This document shows, one piece after another, positions 1-6,935 of a DNA stretch of 12,875 nt. The notes under the pieces were generated by a model. The model saw only the letters and a list, made by a program, of their open reading frames with translations. It was not told the DNA's origin and ran no database searches. The first letter of the stretch is position 1; every line of letters starts with the position of its first letter. Position numbers and translations under genes: made by a program. The DNA is from Candidatus Hydrogenedentota bacterium. Lineage in GTDB: Bacteria > Hydrogenedentota > Hydrogenedentia > Hydrogenedentales > SLHB01. The DNA lies in the NCBI GenBank assembly GCA_003557825.1, contig PWNM01000187.1:1-12875 (forward strand), in the 5' to 3' direction.

Positions 1-1664
1 ACATAGTCATCGTTGCTGGGGTCACCGGTACCGATGATTCCTGCGCCGTCGATCACAAGGTCTTCGCGATAGCCCGACTCAAGAGCCCGGATATAGCCTT
101 CGTAGGAGCCGGGAAGGTTAATTCCCAACTGGAACGGCACCGCCACAGGTTTGCGCAACCAGCCGGTATGCCATCCTTCGCCAAAGGAATGGGTCTCGCC
201 TCGATTACGGATGTACGCCACGATGAGGCTGTCATCAGCGGATCGGAGGGTGCGCATTTGGTACCCCTCGGGCACGTCGAAGGGTCGCGCATCGGGCGTG
301 ATGGGACTGAAGGCATCGCCGGGCAACACGGTGTCGTAGGCGTCCGATTCGCCGAGTACATAATCGAATTCGACGCCCAGGTCCATGAAGTGATCCTCGT
401 ATTGGCCCATGATGGCGTACATGCGTTGTCCATCGTCGGTCAGGAAAAACTGATCGTCGTCGAGAGGGTGGTCCACATTAATGGCAATCGACGGTCGGGC
501 CCGTTCGAGTTGGGCCAGGTCGATGTCCTCCAACACCTCGGCGAGTTCCCCGCATGCCACCACCTCGGCATGGCCGCCATCCCAAAACATGATGTGGTTG
601 TTTCCGGAAAGGAAGGCGAACCAGACCAAGTCCCGGGCAAGAGCCCGTCGCCATGCGCCCGTTGGACTATCGGCGAGGATGTGGGATCCGCTCTCGCCGA
701 CGCCGGCGGGTCCTGCGAGCATGGCGTAGCGGGCCATGAGGCTGACCGCTGTGCCATAATCGAGGGCCTCGGTGGTCACCCGGTCCACGGGATAGAGGTG
801 ATACGAATAAAAGTCGATGTCGGTCTTCCTGGCGTGGGCCACGGGGTCAGCGGTCCACAGGCCGGTCCCGCTGTGGCTGATGCCGATGGGCGTTCGGGTG
901 TCGTGTCGTCGAATCCACTCGATGTTGGTATTGGTCCAATCGTAGATGCCCACGGCCTGTTCGTTTTCGAGCTCGTACAGCACTATACTGGGGTTCTCAC
1001 GAAGCCGGGGAATCAGCGCGTCCACATAATCCTCGCGAACCCGAATCAGATCGGGATCGGTGTACATCGAGTCATGGTCCTCGATTACATCGCCCTCGAG
1101 GAACCGGCGGCGGTAGTCGGGCAGGGCTGCAAGGTCCTCGTTGGTATAATGGGGGCGTCGGACCATGCGCTCCATGACGTCGGCATTTCGATAGGGAGCA
1201 TAGGTGGCATAGAAACTTTCGTGGATCGTGGTGAGAATGTGAATGTCATATTCTCGCGCGATTTCCCAGTAGGCCTCCCAGTCCGCAAGCAGCGGGTCGT
1301 TCACCGCCCCGACAATATCCCACTCGTCCACGCCTTCGTCGGCATGATCGCGGCTCATGATCCGCAGCATGTTGACGCCATGTTGGGCGAGCACCTCGAA
1401 CCAGGCCCGTTTTTCGTCGGGCGTCGAGTTGCGTATGCTGCCGATGCGTTCATCGGTGACTTCGCCATCGACTACCTTATGCACAAAGTTCCCATAGAAC
1501 CCGCCCAGGGGCAGATAGGCTGTGCCGTCTTGCCAGGCGAAATAGCCGTTGGGCAGGATGTGTAGAAACTGTTTGGAACGCTCGGGACTCATCGCATCGG
1601 TCTCCTCACTGGGTTGCGCCAATAGGGCTCCGGTCAGCCCGATTACACATGCCATTGTCATCAT
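1..1664 (-). CDS. Secreted GH-A clan (GH5-like) glycoside hydrolase, 3' end outside window
   Basis: This is the start of a TIM-barrel glycosidase-like protein: 554 codons are visible and the frame is still open at the left edge. The start at 1664 is set by GGAGGAG seven bases upstream. A short hydrophobic N-terminus (residues 5-16, ending LLA before Q17) looks like a signal peptide, though it lacks a basic n-region. Clan GH-A hallmarks are visible: the motif ELENE at 231-235, with N234-E235 as likely acid/base; HLYP at 289-292; and GES at 323-325, with E324 as likely nucleophile. Residues from about 390 onward look like a beta-rich C-terminal domain. It is the last visible gene of a minus-strand operon, 18 bases after the small gene at 1683-1835. 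The relative at 1882-3141 shares ELENE and HLYP. The exact GH family and substrate cannot be told; a catalytically inactive barrel is possible but less likely, since both glutamates are present. Confidence 0.8.
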   Translation of the reverse strand, partial: MMTMACVIGLTGALLAQPSEETDAMSPERSKQFLHILPNGYFAWQDGTAYLPLGGFYGNFVHKVVDGEVTDERIGSIRNSTPDEKRAWFEVLAQHGVNMLRIMSRDHADEGVDEWDIVGAVNDPLLADWEAYWEIAREYDIHILTTIHESFYATYAPYRNADVMERMVRRPHYTNEDLAALPDYRRRFLEGDVIEDHDSMYTDPDLIRVREDYVDALIPRLRENPSIVLYELENEQAVGIYDWTNTNIEWIRRHDTRTPIGISHSGTGLWTADPVAHARKTDIDFYSYHLYPVDRVTTEALDYGTAVSLMARYAMLAGPAGVGESGSHILADSPTGAWRRALARDLVWFAFLSGNNHIMFWDGGHAEVVACGELAEVLEDIDLAQLERARPSIAINVDHPLDDDQFFLTDDGQRMYAIMGQYEDHFMDLGVEFDYVLGESDAYDTVLPGDAFSPITPDARPFDVPEGYQMRTLRSADDSLIVAYIRNRGETHSFGEGWHTGWLRKPVAVPFQLGINLPGSYEGYIRALESGYREDLVIDGAGIIGTGDPSNDDY

Positions 1665-1682
1665 AGGAATACTCCTCCATGC

Positions 1683-1835
1683 CTATCGGACAATTATTTC
1701 CATCGCGTCGCCGGCGCCCTCGGGCAGTCCAAAGGCCAGCGAACGGACTCCTTGTTTGCCCTTGCACGGGCAACCCGCTCCGCAATCCTCCGGTTCCGAT
1801 TGGCGTTCGCCGTTGACTTGATCGGATGTGCTCAT
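1683..1835 (-). CDS. Small cysteine-containing protein (50 aa) between two hydrolase genes
   Basis: No family is recognised. The frame encodes 50 residues starting MSTSDQ, with a cysteine cluster DCGAGCPCKGK at residues 17-27 (C18, C22, C24) and no signal peptide or membrane segment. It is supported as a gene by a purine-rich Shine-Dalgarno stretch (GGGAG, eight bases before the ATG), by mostly G/C third positions like its neighbours, and by tight packing: it begins 46 bases after the stop of the upstream hydrolase and ends 18 bases before the start of the next one. The same frame stays open further upstream into the 1882-3141 gene, but that part is only antiparallel noise. The CxxxCxC pattern could bind a metal or an Fe-S cluster, or form disulfides; this is inference. 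It may instead be a non-functional spacer ORF. Confidence 0.55.
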   Translation of the reverse strand: MSTSDQVNGERQSEPEDCGAGCPCKGKQGVRSLAFGLPEGAGDAMEIIVR

Positions 1836-1881
1836 GAGAACGTCTCCCTCTCCTTGCCCTTTTGCGATGATCTGGGAAAAA

Positions 1882-3141
1882 CTAGTTCGCTTCCAGGGTG
1901 TCGTTAAACTCCGCCAGAAACTCAAAAATGCGCCGGTCTTCCGCTTTGGCGTTCCATACATACAGTTGTTCATGGCAATCGTAGGTCCAAAAACAATATC
2001 CGGCAAACCCCTTCTCGAATAGACGGGGCGTGACCGTTTCAATCATTTCGGCTGCCGGTTCGAACTCGGGCCAGAACGGTTTGACCGCGCCGTACTCGCC
2101 CACGAAAATCAGTTTGCCGGCGGCGTCGCACAGCTCCTGCAACCGGTCAAACTCGATGCTGTCGAGGTGAAGCTCGAGGGCATCCACGGATTCGGGATAC
2201 AGATGAATATCGACATAGGACAAATCCGACTGAGCCATGGCCACGGGTCGCAGGGGATAGCGGGGATCACCCCACGGCGTGGTGCGCGGCGCGCCGGGGC
2301 CTCCTGGTCGTCCTGAGGCACGATAGGTAAACACGCTTGTTGTCACCAGCGCTTCGGGATCCACCGCTTGAATGGCCTCGACCGAGGCGTTGGCCCACAG
2401 GATGGTGCAATGATCGAGCAACACCTGGAGTTCGTCTTCGTCAGCCACGTCGAAAGCCTTGCCGTCGGGCGCGTAGAAGATGCCCTCTGTATCGGCAATG
2501 GGCGATTCGTTGACCCGGAACTCCGATTCGTTCTCGAGTTCGTAGGCGAGCACAGTCGAGAGCAGTCCGGGATCGCGGTCCTTGATTGCCTGAACCAGAT
2601 CCCCCCAGAATCGGCGCATGGCTTCGTAATAGGCAGCGCTCATATAGCGCATGTTGTTGGGCCCAGGGACAATGCCTTCGGTAATGCCGCTTTCCCAGCC
2701 GGACAACGCTTCGCCATAGGGTCCGACGGCCAGAACATATCGGCGCTCGAGGATCACATAAACCCCATGCCGTCGGGCCCGGCGCAAGTAGTCCTCAAGA
2801 TTGTCAAGAAACGGTTCGGAAATGCCCGTTTCGTCGAAGACGCCCTCGAAGCCAAGAAAAGTCCGGACCACATTAAAGCCGTGCTCCGAAAGATCGGCAA
2901 ACATTTCCTCAATGGCCAAGGGCTGATAAAACCCGGGAGTATGAACATAATGAATGCCATTGTTTCGGATTCGTACGTAGTGAAAGCCCCGAGGAATAAA
3001 TGGCTCGCCCGATTCGGCAATGACGAATCGGCCGTCCTGTGTGGCAATGCGAGGCAATGGCTCCACGTCGTATTCGGCCTCTGGGGCCGGGGCGGCCATG
3101 GGAAACCCTACAATCAACACGGAAAAAATAGAAAGCATCAT
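1882..3141 (-). CDS. Secreted GH-A clan (GH5-like) glycoside hydrolase
   Basis: A 419-residue exported TIM-barrel hydrolase-like protein. The chosen ATG at 3141 has GGAGAGG seven bases upstream; an in-frame ATG at 3174 would add 11 polar residues before the signal peptide and is less likely. Residues 2-19 form a hydrophobic signal sequence with possible cleavage near AAPA. The barrel starts around residue 32 and includes RGFHYVRI (51-58). Candidate catalytic residues are E205 in ELENE (201-205; acid/base) and E349 in VGEYG (347-351; nucleophile), with HLYP at 313-316 and the late barrel strand FWTYD at 384-388. These fit clan GH-A retaining enzymes such as GH5-type mannanases or cellulases, but the substrate is unknown. 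It is the first gene of the minus-strand operon and diverges from the acetyltransferase gene. Its length suits a single catalytic domain with no carbohydrate-binding module. Confidence 0.82.
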   Translation of the reverse strand: MMLSIFSVLIVGFPMAAPAPEAEYDVEPLPRIATQDGRFVIAESGEPFIPRGFHYVRIRNNGIHYVHTPGFYQPLAIEEMFADLSEHGFNVVRTFLGFEGVFDETGISEPFLDNLEDYLRRARRHGVYVILERRYVLAVGPYGEALSGWESGITEGIVPGPNNMRYMSAAYYEAMRRFWGDLVQAIKDRDPGLLSTVLAYELENESEFRVNESPIADTEGIFYAPDGKAFDVADEDELQVLLDHCTILWANASVEAIQAVDPEALVTTSVFTYRASGRPGGPGAPRTTPWGDPRYPLRPVAMAQSDLSYVDIHLYPESVDALELHLDSIEFDRLQELCDAAGKLIFVGEYGAVKPFWPEFEPAAEMIETVTPRLFEKGFAGYCFWTYDCHEQLYVWNAKAEDRRIFEFLAEFNDTLEAN

Positions 3142-3251
3142 CGTCGTACCTCTCCGTTCATTGGATTCGTCCATTTCGATAAAAAACAGTTTACCGTAAC
3201 AACAGGCATCGGAGCCAGTCTACATGCTCATCGGGTCGTCCAGAGGGGTAT

Positions 3252-3259
3252 GTTACAAT
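3252..3259 (+). promoter_or_regulatory. Extended -10 promoter for acetyltransferase gene
   Basis: TGTTACAAT (3251-3259) matches an extended -10 element (TGn plus TACAAT), with no convincing -35 hexamer 17 bases upstream. The expected transcription start is near 3266, which is exactly the A of an in-frame ATG. The transcript could therefore be leaderless, or carry a 24-base leader to the Shine-Dalgarno-preceded ATG at 3290. Confidence 0.5.
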
Positions 3260-3289
3260 CACCGGATGAAAACGAAGGATACGCAACCA

Positions 3290-4510
3290 ATGGGCCACAA
3301 CAAGACGGACATCATGATCAAGCCCGTGGAGACGGACGACGAGCTGCGGCAGGCGGTCGAATTGATGATCGCAGAGCACGCCGCCGATGCGCCCGATGCA
3401 GCCCTGTGGCTTAGGACCTACGGTCAGCGGTATCCGGGATTCGCACGCGAACACACGCGCATCGCGGTGGTCAAGGGCGAAGTCGTGGCGGCATTACGGT
3501 TGACGACGGATACGCTGGTCCTTGGCGAAGCGCGCCTGCGAATGGGCGGTATCGGCTGGGTTACCACCATGCCACGGTACCGGCACAGGGGCTGCTGCCG
3601 CATGCTCATGGATGATGCCATGGCCTACATGCGCCGGCATCGATATCATCTGTCCATGTTGTTCGGCATTCCCGACCTATACGAGCGATTCGGATATGTG
3701 ACCAGCCTGGCCGAGCATTGCGTCCTTGTCGAGACGACGGAGGCGCGGACTTTCGACCTCCCCTTCCGGGTACTGCCCGCGAAACCGGGAGCGATTCCTT
3801 TGTTTCAGGTACTACACCGGGGCAATAGCGCGGCAATTCCTTGTTCGATACTCCGAACGACGGCTCATTTCAAAAACCGTTGGGACCGTTGGCGCGACTG
3901 GTATGCGCTCTATGACGACGAGGGGCGAATCCACGCCTATTTTATCGCGGGGGTCGAAGGAAATGCGTTGCGCGTTGATGATGTGGCTGTCGCAGAAGAC
4001 GGCTTCTGCGCCGCCGTGCTTGCTGCTTCGGGACAACTGGCCCATGAACGGGGACTGGGACGCATCCGGTTCCATGTGCCGCCCGACCATTGCCTCGCCC
4101 GCTATCTGCTACTTTTCCGAAGCACCCACGAGATGCACGTCGATCGCAACGGCGGTGGGATGCTCGCTCCCATCGATAAAGGCGAAACCCTTGAGAGTAT
4201 GATCCCCGAATGGGAAAATCTGCTCATGGCCCACGCGGCTACCGAGCTTCATGCGGAGTGCACCTTGGTGGTCCAAAATGACTGCTATCGGATTCGGGTC
4301 CATCACGGGGCTATCGATGTAGCCGCGGCTTCCGGAAGCAGCAAGGTCAGCCTGACATCCGAAGATTTCGTCCATCTTGTCACCGGATACCGGCATCTTG
4401 AAGACATCCTGGCCGTGCGGCGTTCGATTATCGCCCCGGCCGCCCGCCAGCTCCTAACAGTGCTGTTTCCCAAACGCCATCCATACATGTGGCGGTTCGA
4501 CCGGTTCTAG
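3290..4510 (+). CDS. Eis-like GNAT family N-acetyltransferase
   Basis: This 406-residue protein fits the Eis-like GNAT group, in which two GNAT-fold domains are followed by an SCP2-like C-terminal domain; family length is about 400. The acetyl-CoA-binding motif is visible at about 88-107, with PRYRHRG at 95-101 matching the family's R-x-x-G pyrophosphate loop. It is followed by YERFGY at 131-136, typical of the end of the first GNAT domain. Residues of about 155-300 would be the second GNAT domain, and 325-406 the SCP2-like domain. It probably transfers acetyl groups from acetyl-CoA to amines of small molecules or proteins; the substrate is not predictable. Start 3290 has AAGGA nine to ten bases upstream; the alternative ATG at 3266 would begin exactly at the predicted transcript 5' end, and ATG 3314 is also possible. 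It is a single-gene unit, divergent from the hydrolase operon. Confidence 0.78.
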   Translation: MGHNKTDIMIKPVETDDELRQAVELMIAEHAADAPDAALWLRTYGQRYPGFAREHTRIAVVKGEVVAALRLTTDTLVLGEARLRMGGIGWVTTMPRYRHRGCCRMLMDDAMAYMRRHRYHLSMLFGIPDLYERFGYVTSLAEHCVLVETTEARTFDLPFRVLPAKPGAIPLFQVLHRGNSAAIPCSILRTTAHFKNRWDRWRDWYALYDDEGRIHAYFIAGVEGNALRVDDVAVAEDGFCAAVLAASGQLAHERGLGRIRFHVPPDHCLARYLLLFRSTHEMHVDRNGGGMLAPIDKGETLESMIPEWENLLMAHAATELHAECTLVVQNDCYRIRVHHGAIDVAAASGSSKVSLTSEDFVHLVTGYRHLEDILAVRRSIIAPAARQLLTVLFPKRHPYMWRFDRF

Positions 4511-4639
4511 CCACCCTGCTGTGTCACATTCGGATGTAATAAAAATTCCCGCCGCAGGTATACTAAATAAGGCGCTATGGCATGACCATGTGGTCCCATG
4601 ATACGAGACGTGGGAATGAGGCATCCAAGGCCAAGGCAC

Positions 4640-4668
4640 TTGATCCCGAACCAAGGTCATGGTATAGT
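4640..4668 (+). promoter_or_regulatory. Sigma70-type promoter for lipoprotein gene
   Basis: TTGATC (4640-4645) and TATAGT (4663-4668) are separated by exactly 17 bases, close to the sigma70 consensus. Transcription would start near 4675, giving a leader of about 94 bases before the start codon at 4769. The remainder of the gap from 4511 contains a TATACT (4559-4564) without a good -35 partner and a small inverted repeat GACCA-TG-TGGTC at 4584-4595. Confidence 0.65.
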
Positions 4669-4768
4669 AAGAAACAGTAAGTCACTAGGAGCTTCCATTT
4701 GGGGAGTTCAAAAACAGAGGTCCGTGTCAACAATTTTGTGAGACAAGGAATTGAAGGAGGGAAACGCC

Positions 4769-5206
4769 ATGTCACGATTGAGCAAACTGATTCCTGTGGT
4801 CGTCCTGAGTGGATTGGCTGTGGGAGCGCTTGTAGGCTGTCCGGATGTTATTCCGATAGGCTACAATCTAACCTATCACAACATTTCTGATGCAGACGCC
4901 GATATCACAGCGGGATACATTCGCCCGTCTGATGATAAGAGCTGGGGCGCAAATCAGATTCAAGAGCCTGTACTGCCGGGTGAAACCTACACGGTTACCG
5001 GCATCCAAGATGGTGTCTATGATCTGCGCGCCGAAATGAGCACGCCCGGTGGCGCGGCGGTTGCTGCTTCCGCTGTCCGGTTCAACGTGCCCATCAGCGA
5101 AGGTTCTTGGCGCTGGTTCTTGCAAGCCATAGCGCTGACGGAAGACGAATACGGCGTGGTTGATGATATCGCGGTTCAAGATGCCCTGAACCTCGTAGTT
5201 AATTAA
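4769..5206 (+). CDS. Small lipoprotein with beta-rich domain
   Basis: A 145-residue lipoprotein of unknown function. The start at 4769 has GGAGGG seven bases upstream; a TTG at 4751 in frame is rejected because it overlaps that Shine-Dalgarno site. The signal peptide has a basic n-region (R3, K7), a hydrophobic core (8-21) and the lipobox LVGC with C24 as the lipidated cysteine, followed by P25 and D26. No Asp is at position +2, so outer-membrane sorting is plausible if the cell is diderm. The mature part reads like alternating beta strands, with SWGANQ and later PGETYTV and GVYDLRAE, a pattern I associate loosely with small beta-sandwich lipoproteins. No catalytic motif is seen. It is a monocistronic gene between its own promoter and a strong terminator. 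Confidence 0.8.
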   Translation: MSRLSKLIPVVVLSGLAVGALVGCPDVIPIGYNLTYHNISDADADITAGYIRPSDDKSWGANQIQEPVLPGETYTVTGIQDGVYDLRAEMSTPGGAAVAASAVRFNVPISEGSWRWFLQAIALTEDEYGVVDDIAVQDALNLVVN

Positions 5207-5296
5207 TTTCAACAAATCGAGTTTGGAGCAGGTTTACGCCATAAGGCAAACGGGTTGACACGGGTTTAGCCCCGCTTCGAACGATAAAACAGGTCT

Positions 5297-5337
5297 ACGG
5301 CGCTCTTCTTCACACGAGGAAGAGCGCCGTTGCTTTG
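5297..5337 (+). terminator. Intrinsic terminator after lipoprotein gene
   Basis: A perfect 12-base inverted repeat, ACGGCGCTCTTC (5297-5308) and GAAGAGCGCCGT (5319-5330), with a 10-base loop, is followed by TTGCTTT. It lies 90 bases downstream of the lipoprotein stop. The T tract is imperfect, but the stem is very stable. It could also serve in part as a barrier to readthrough from dnaJ on the other strand. Confidence 0.75.
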
Positions 5338-5613
5338 TGGGAAACTAGACTGATATCGGGTCGAGGATGGGGTATCCTCCCCCGCTCCAATTCCTTGTCC
5401 AACCCATCCAGAAGGATGTTGGACAGCAGCGGCGAGAAATAGTGGACCGCCATGCGATGAACACCAGTGTCGCCCGCCTAACAATTCCCGCTGTCGGGCG
5501 ACCCACCAGAAGCAAAGCCAAACGATGATCTACCTCGTTTATCTACCCCAATTTACAGAAACTATCGCACGTGATTTGGGCCAGGGCATGATCGGTAGGG
5601 GAGCCGAAACCCT
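5338..5613. other. Noncoding stretch with several inverted repeats
   Basis: I see no convincing gene in this gap between the convergent lipoprotein and dnaJ genes. It holds three inverted repeats: GAGGAT/ATCCTC (5363-5379), an 11-pair stem with a two-base bulge and an AGAA loop (5397-5424), and GTCGCCCG/CGGGCGAC with an 18-base loop (5469-5502). None is followed by a clear T tract in either direction. They may be weak bidirectional terminators for the convergent transcripts, or part of a structured RNA. No promoter was identified. Confidence 0.4.
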
Positions 5614-6777
5614 TTAGCCGCCAAAGGATTGGCGGATCTTCTCCATGAAACGGTGGATAAGTGGATAGGACTGGTTCGAGCTGGCTTCTTGAAACTGTTC
5701 GATGAGTTCCCGCTGTTCTTTCGAGAGTTTGGTGGGTATTTCCACTTGAATCTCGACGATCTGGTCGCCCTTGTGGTATCCGTGAACATCGGGGATGCCC
5801 AGTCCGCGCAGGCGGAATTGGGTACCGGGTTGGGTACCCGCGGGGATTTTGAGATCCGCTTCGCCGGTGAGCGTGGGGACACGGATCTTGTCGCCCAGGA
5901 TGGCCTGGGTGACACTGATAGGCACCTCGCAGTGGAGGTTGTTGCCTTCGCGTTCGAATATCTTGTGAGGCTCGACCTGTACGAGGATGTACAGGTCGCC
6001 GCGGGGACCGCCTTGTTCGCCGGGTTCGCCTTCGCCGCTCACGCGCAACCGTTGACCGGAATCGATGCCCGCCGGCAGATCCACTTTGATCTCACGCTCG
6101 ACTTGTACGGATCCGCTGCCACTGCACCGTCCGCAGGGATCTGAGACGGTGGTACCGGCTCCACGGCACCGCGGACAGGTCTGGGCGATGCTGAAGAAAC
6201 CCTGGGAACGGCGGACTTGGCCCATGCCCTGGCAGTCGGGACACGTCACGGGTTGGCTGCCCTTGGCCGCGCCGGTACCATTGCATTCGGGACAGTTCTC
6301 GCGCCGGTTGAACCGCACCTTTTTTTGGCAGCCCTGGGCGGCTTCTTTGAGGCCAATGGTGACGCGGTATTCGAGATCGGCGCCGGGCCGAGCGGCACGT
6401 CGTCGTCCGCGACCTCCGCCGCCGCGGCCAAAGAGTACATCGAAGAAATCGTCGAAGGGAGCCTCGAACCCGCCGGCGTCGCCGCCACCAAATCCGGAGA
6501 AGCCGGAGCCGAAGCCTCCTGTGCCGCCGCCGCCAAATCCCGCAGCTTGGCCGCTGCTGCCAAAGGCGTCGTATTGCGACCGTTTCTCGGGATTCTTGAG
6601 GGTGTCGTAAGCCTCGTTGATCTCTTTCAGTTTCTTCTCACCCTCTTTATCGCCGCCGGTTTTATCGGGATGATATTTGCGCGCAAGGTTGAGATAGGCC
6701 TTGCGAATATCGTCTTGCGACGCGTCTCGCGTTACGCCGAGGATTTCGTAATAGTCTCGTTGACCTGCCATGGGCAT
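5614..6777 (-). CDS. dnaJ: Chaperone protein DnaJ (type I Hsp40)
   Basis: DnaJ is the cytoplasmic co-chaperone that delivers unfolded clients to DnaK and stimulates its ATPase. The 387 residues show the full type I layout: J domain (about 8-72) with the essential HPD at 36-38, a Gly/Phe-rich linker (about 73-120), four zinc-binding CxxCxGxG repeats (162-169, 179-186, 201-208, 215-222; all eight cysteines intact), and C-terminal substrate-binding and dimerisation domains (about 223-360). Length is normal. The start at 6777 has GGTGA six bases upstream; M3 at 6771 is an alternative. It is the last gene of the heat-shock operon, 158 bases after dnaK. Its last codons and the adjoining bases form a perfect stem, CCGCCAA/TTGGCGG (5618-5635), just before the stop, with no T tract after it. 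Confidence 0.98.
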   Translation of the reverse strand: MPMAGQRDYYEILGVTRDASQDDIRKAYLNLARKYHPDKTGGDKEGEKKLKEINEAYDTLKNPEKRSQYDAFGSSGQAAGFGGGGTGGFGSGFSGFGGGDAGGFEAPFDDFFDVLFGRGGGGRGRRRAARPGADLEYRVTIGLKEAAQGCQKKVRFNRRENCPECNGTGAAKGSQPVTCPDCQGMGQVRRSQGFFSIAQTCPRCRGAGTTVSDPCGRCSGSGSVQVEREIKVDLPAGIDSGQRLRVSGEGEPGEQGGPRGDLYILVQVEPHKIFEREGNNLHCEVPISVTQAILGDKIRVPTLTGEADLKIPAGTQPGTQFRLRGLGIPDVHGYHKGDQIVEIQVEIPTKLSKEQRELIEQFQEASSNQSYPLIHRFMEKIRQSFGG

Positions 6778-6935
6778 TTACCATCACCGTTTGGCCGCGG
6801 GGGCTGTTGCATCCCGCGGTGGAAGTTTCATTGCACTACTCTGTTACCAACTAAGCGGAACCGCCTGGCCCGCCGCATGGACGGGCCATGGCGGGCACAG
6901 GCATTCCAATCTATGTAAACGGCACGTATGCCGGT
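6778..6935 (-). promoter_or_regulatory. dnaK-dnaJ spacer with three hairpins
   Basis: The 158-base spacer holds three inverted repeats. CCGCGGG/CCCGCGG (6795-6819) lies seven bases upstream of the dnaJ GGTGA ribosome-binding site. GCCCGCC plus ATGG pairs with CCAT plus GGCGGGC (6868-6896), an 11-pair stem with a two-base bulge. CGGCA/TGCCG with a four-base loop (6920-6933) directly follows the dnaK stop and precedes TTTA. Possible roles are partial termination, mRNA processing or stability that sets the DnaK:DnaJ ratio, or control of dnaJ translation. The pairings are seen in the sequence; the roles are inference. Confidence 0.4.

Noticed and set aside
168..1565. Long stop-free plus-strand frame of about 465 codons
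   Set aside because: It lies wholly antisense to the GH-A hydrolase (1-1664), which has a ribosome-binding site, signal peptide and catalytic motifs. The plus frame has no recognisable domain and arises from GC-rich codon use.
2368..3414. Plus-strand frame of about 348 codons
   Set aside because: It is antisense to the second hydrolase and then runs into the acetyltransferase gene in another frame; no domain or ribosome-binding site supports it.
4525..4550. Possible terminator ACAT-TCGG-ATGT followed by AATAAAAATT after the acetyltransferase gene
   Set aside because: The stem is only four pairs and the following tract is A-rich rather than T-rich on the coding strand.
5253..5290. TTGACA at 5253-5258 as a promoter -35
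   Set aside because: No -10-like hexamer lies 16-18 bases downstream; the nearest AT-rich hexamer is 23 bases away.
5266..5484. 72-codon minus-strand frame in the dnaJ-lipoprotein gap
   Set aside because: It runs through the 12-base terminator stem, lacks a ribosome-binding site and has no plausible domain.
6217..6918. Plus-strand frame opposite dnaJ
   Set aside because: It mirrors the Gly-rich and zinc-finger region of dnaJ and gives Ala-rich low complexity; the dnaJ identification is certain.
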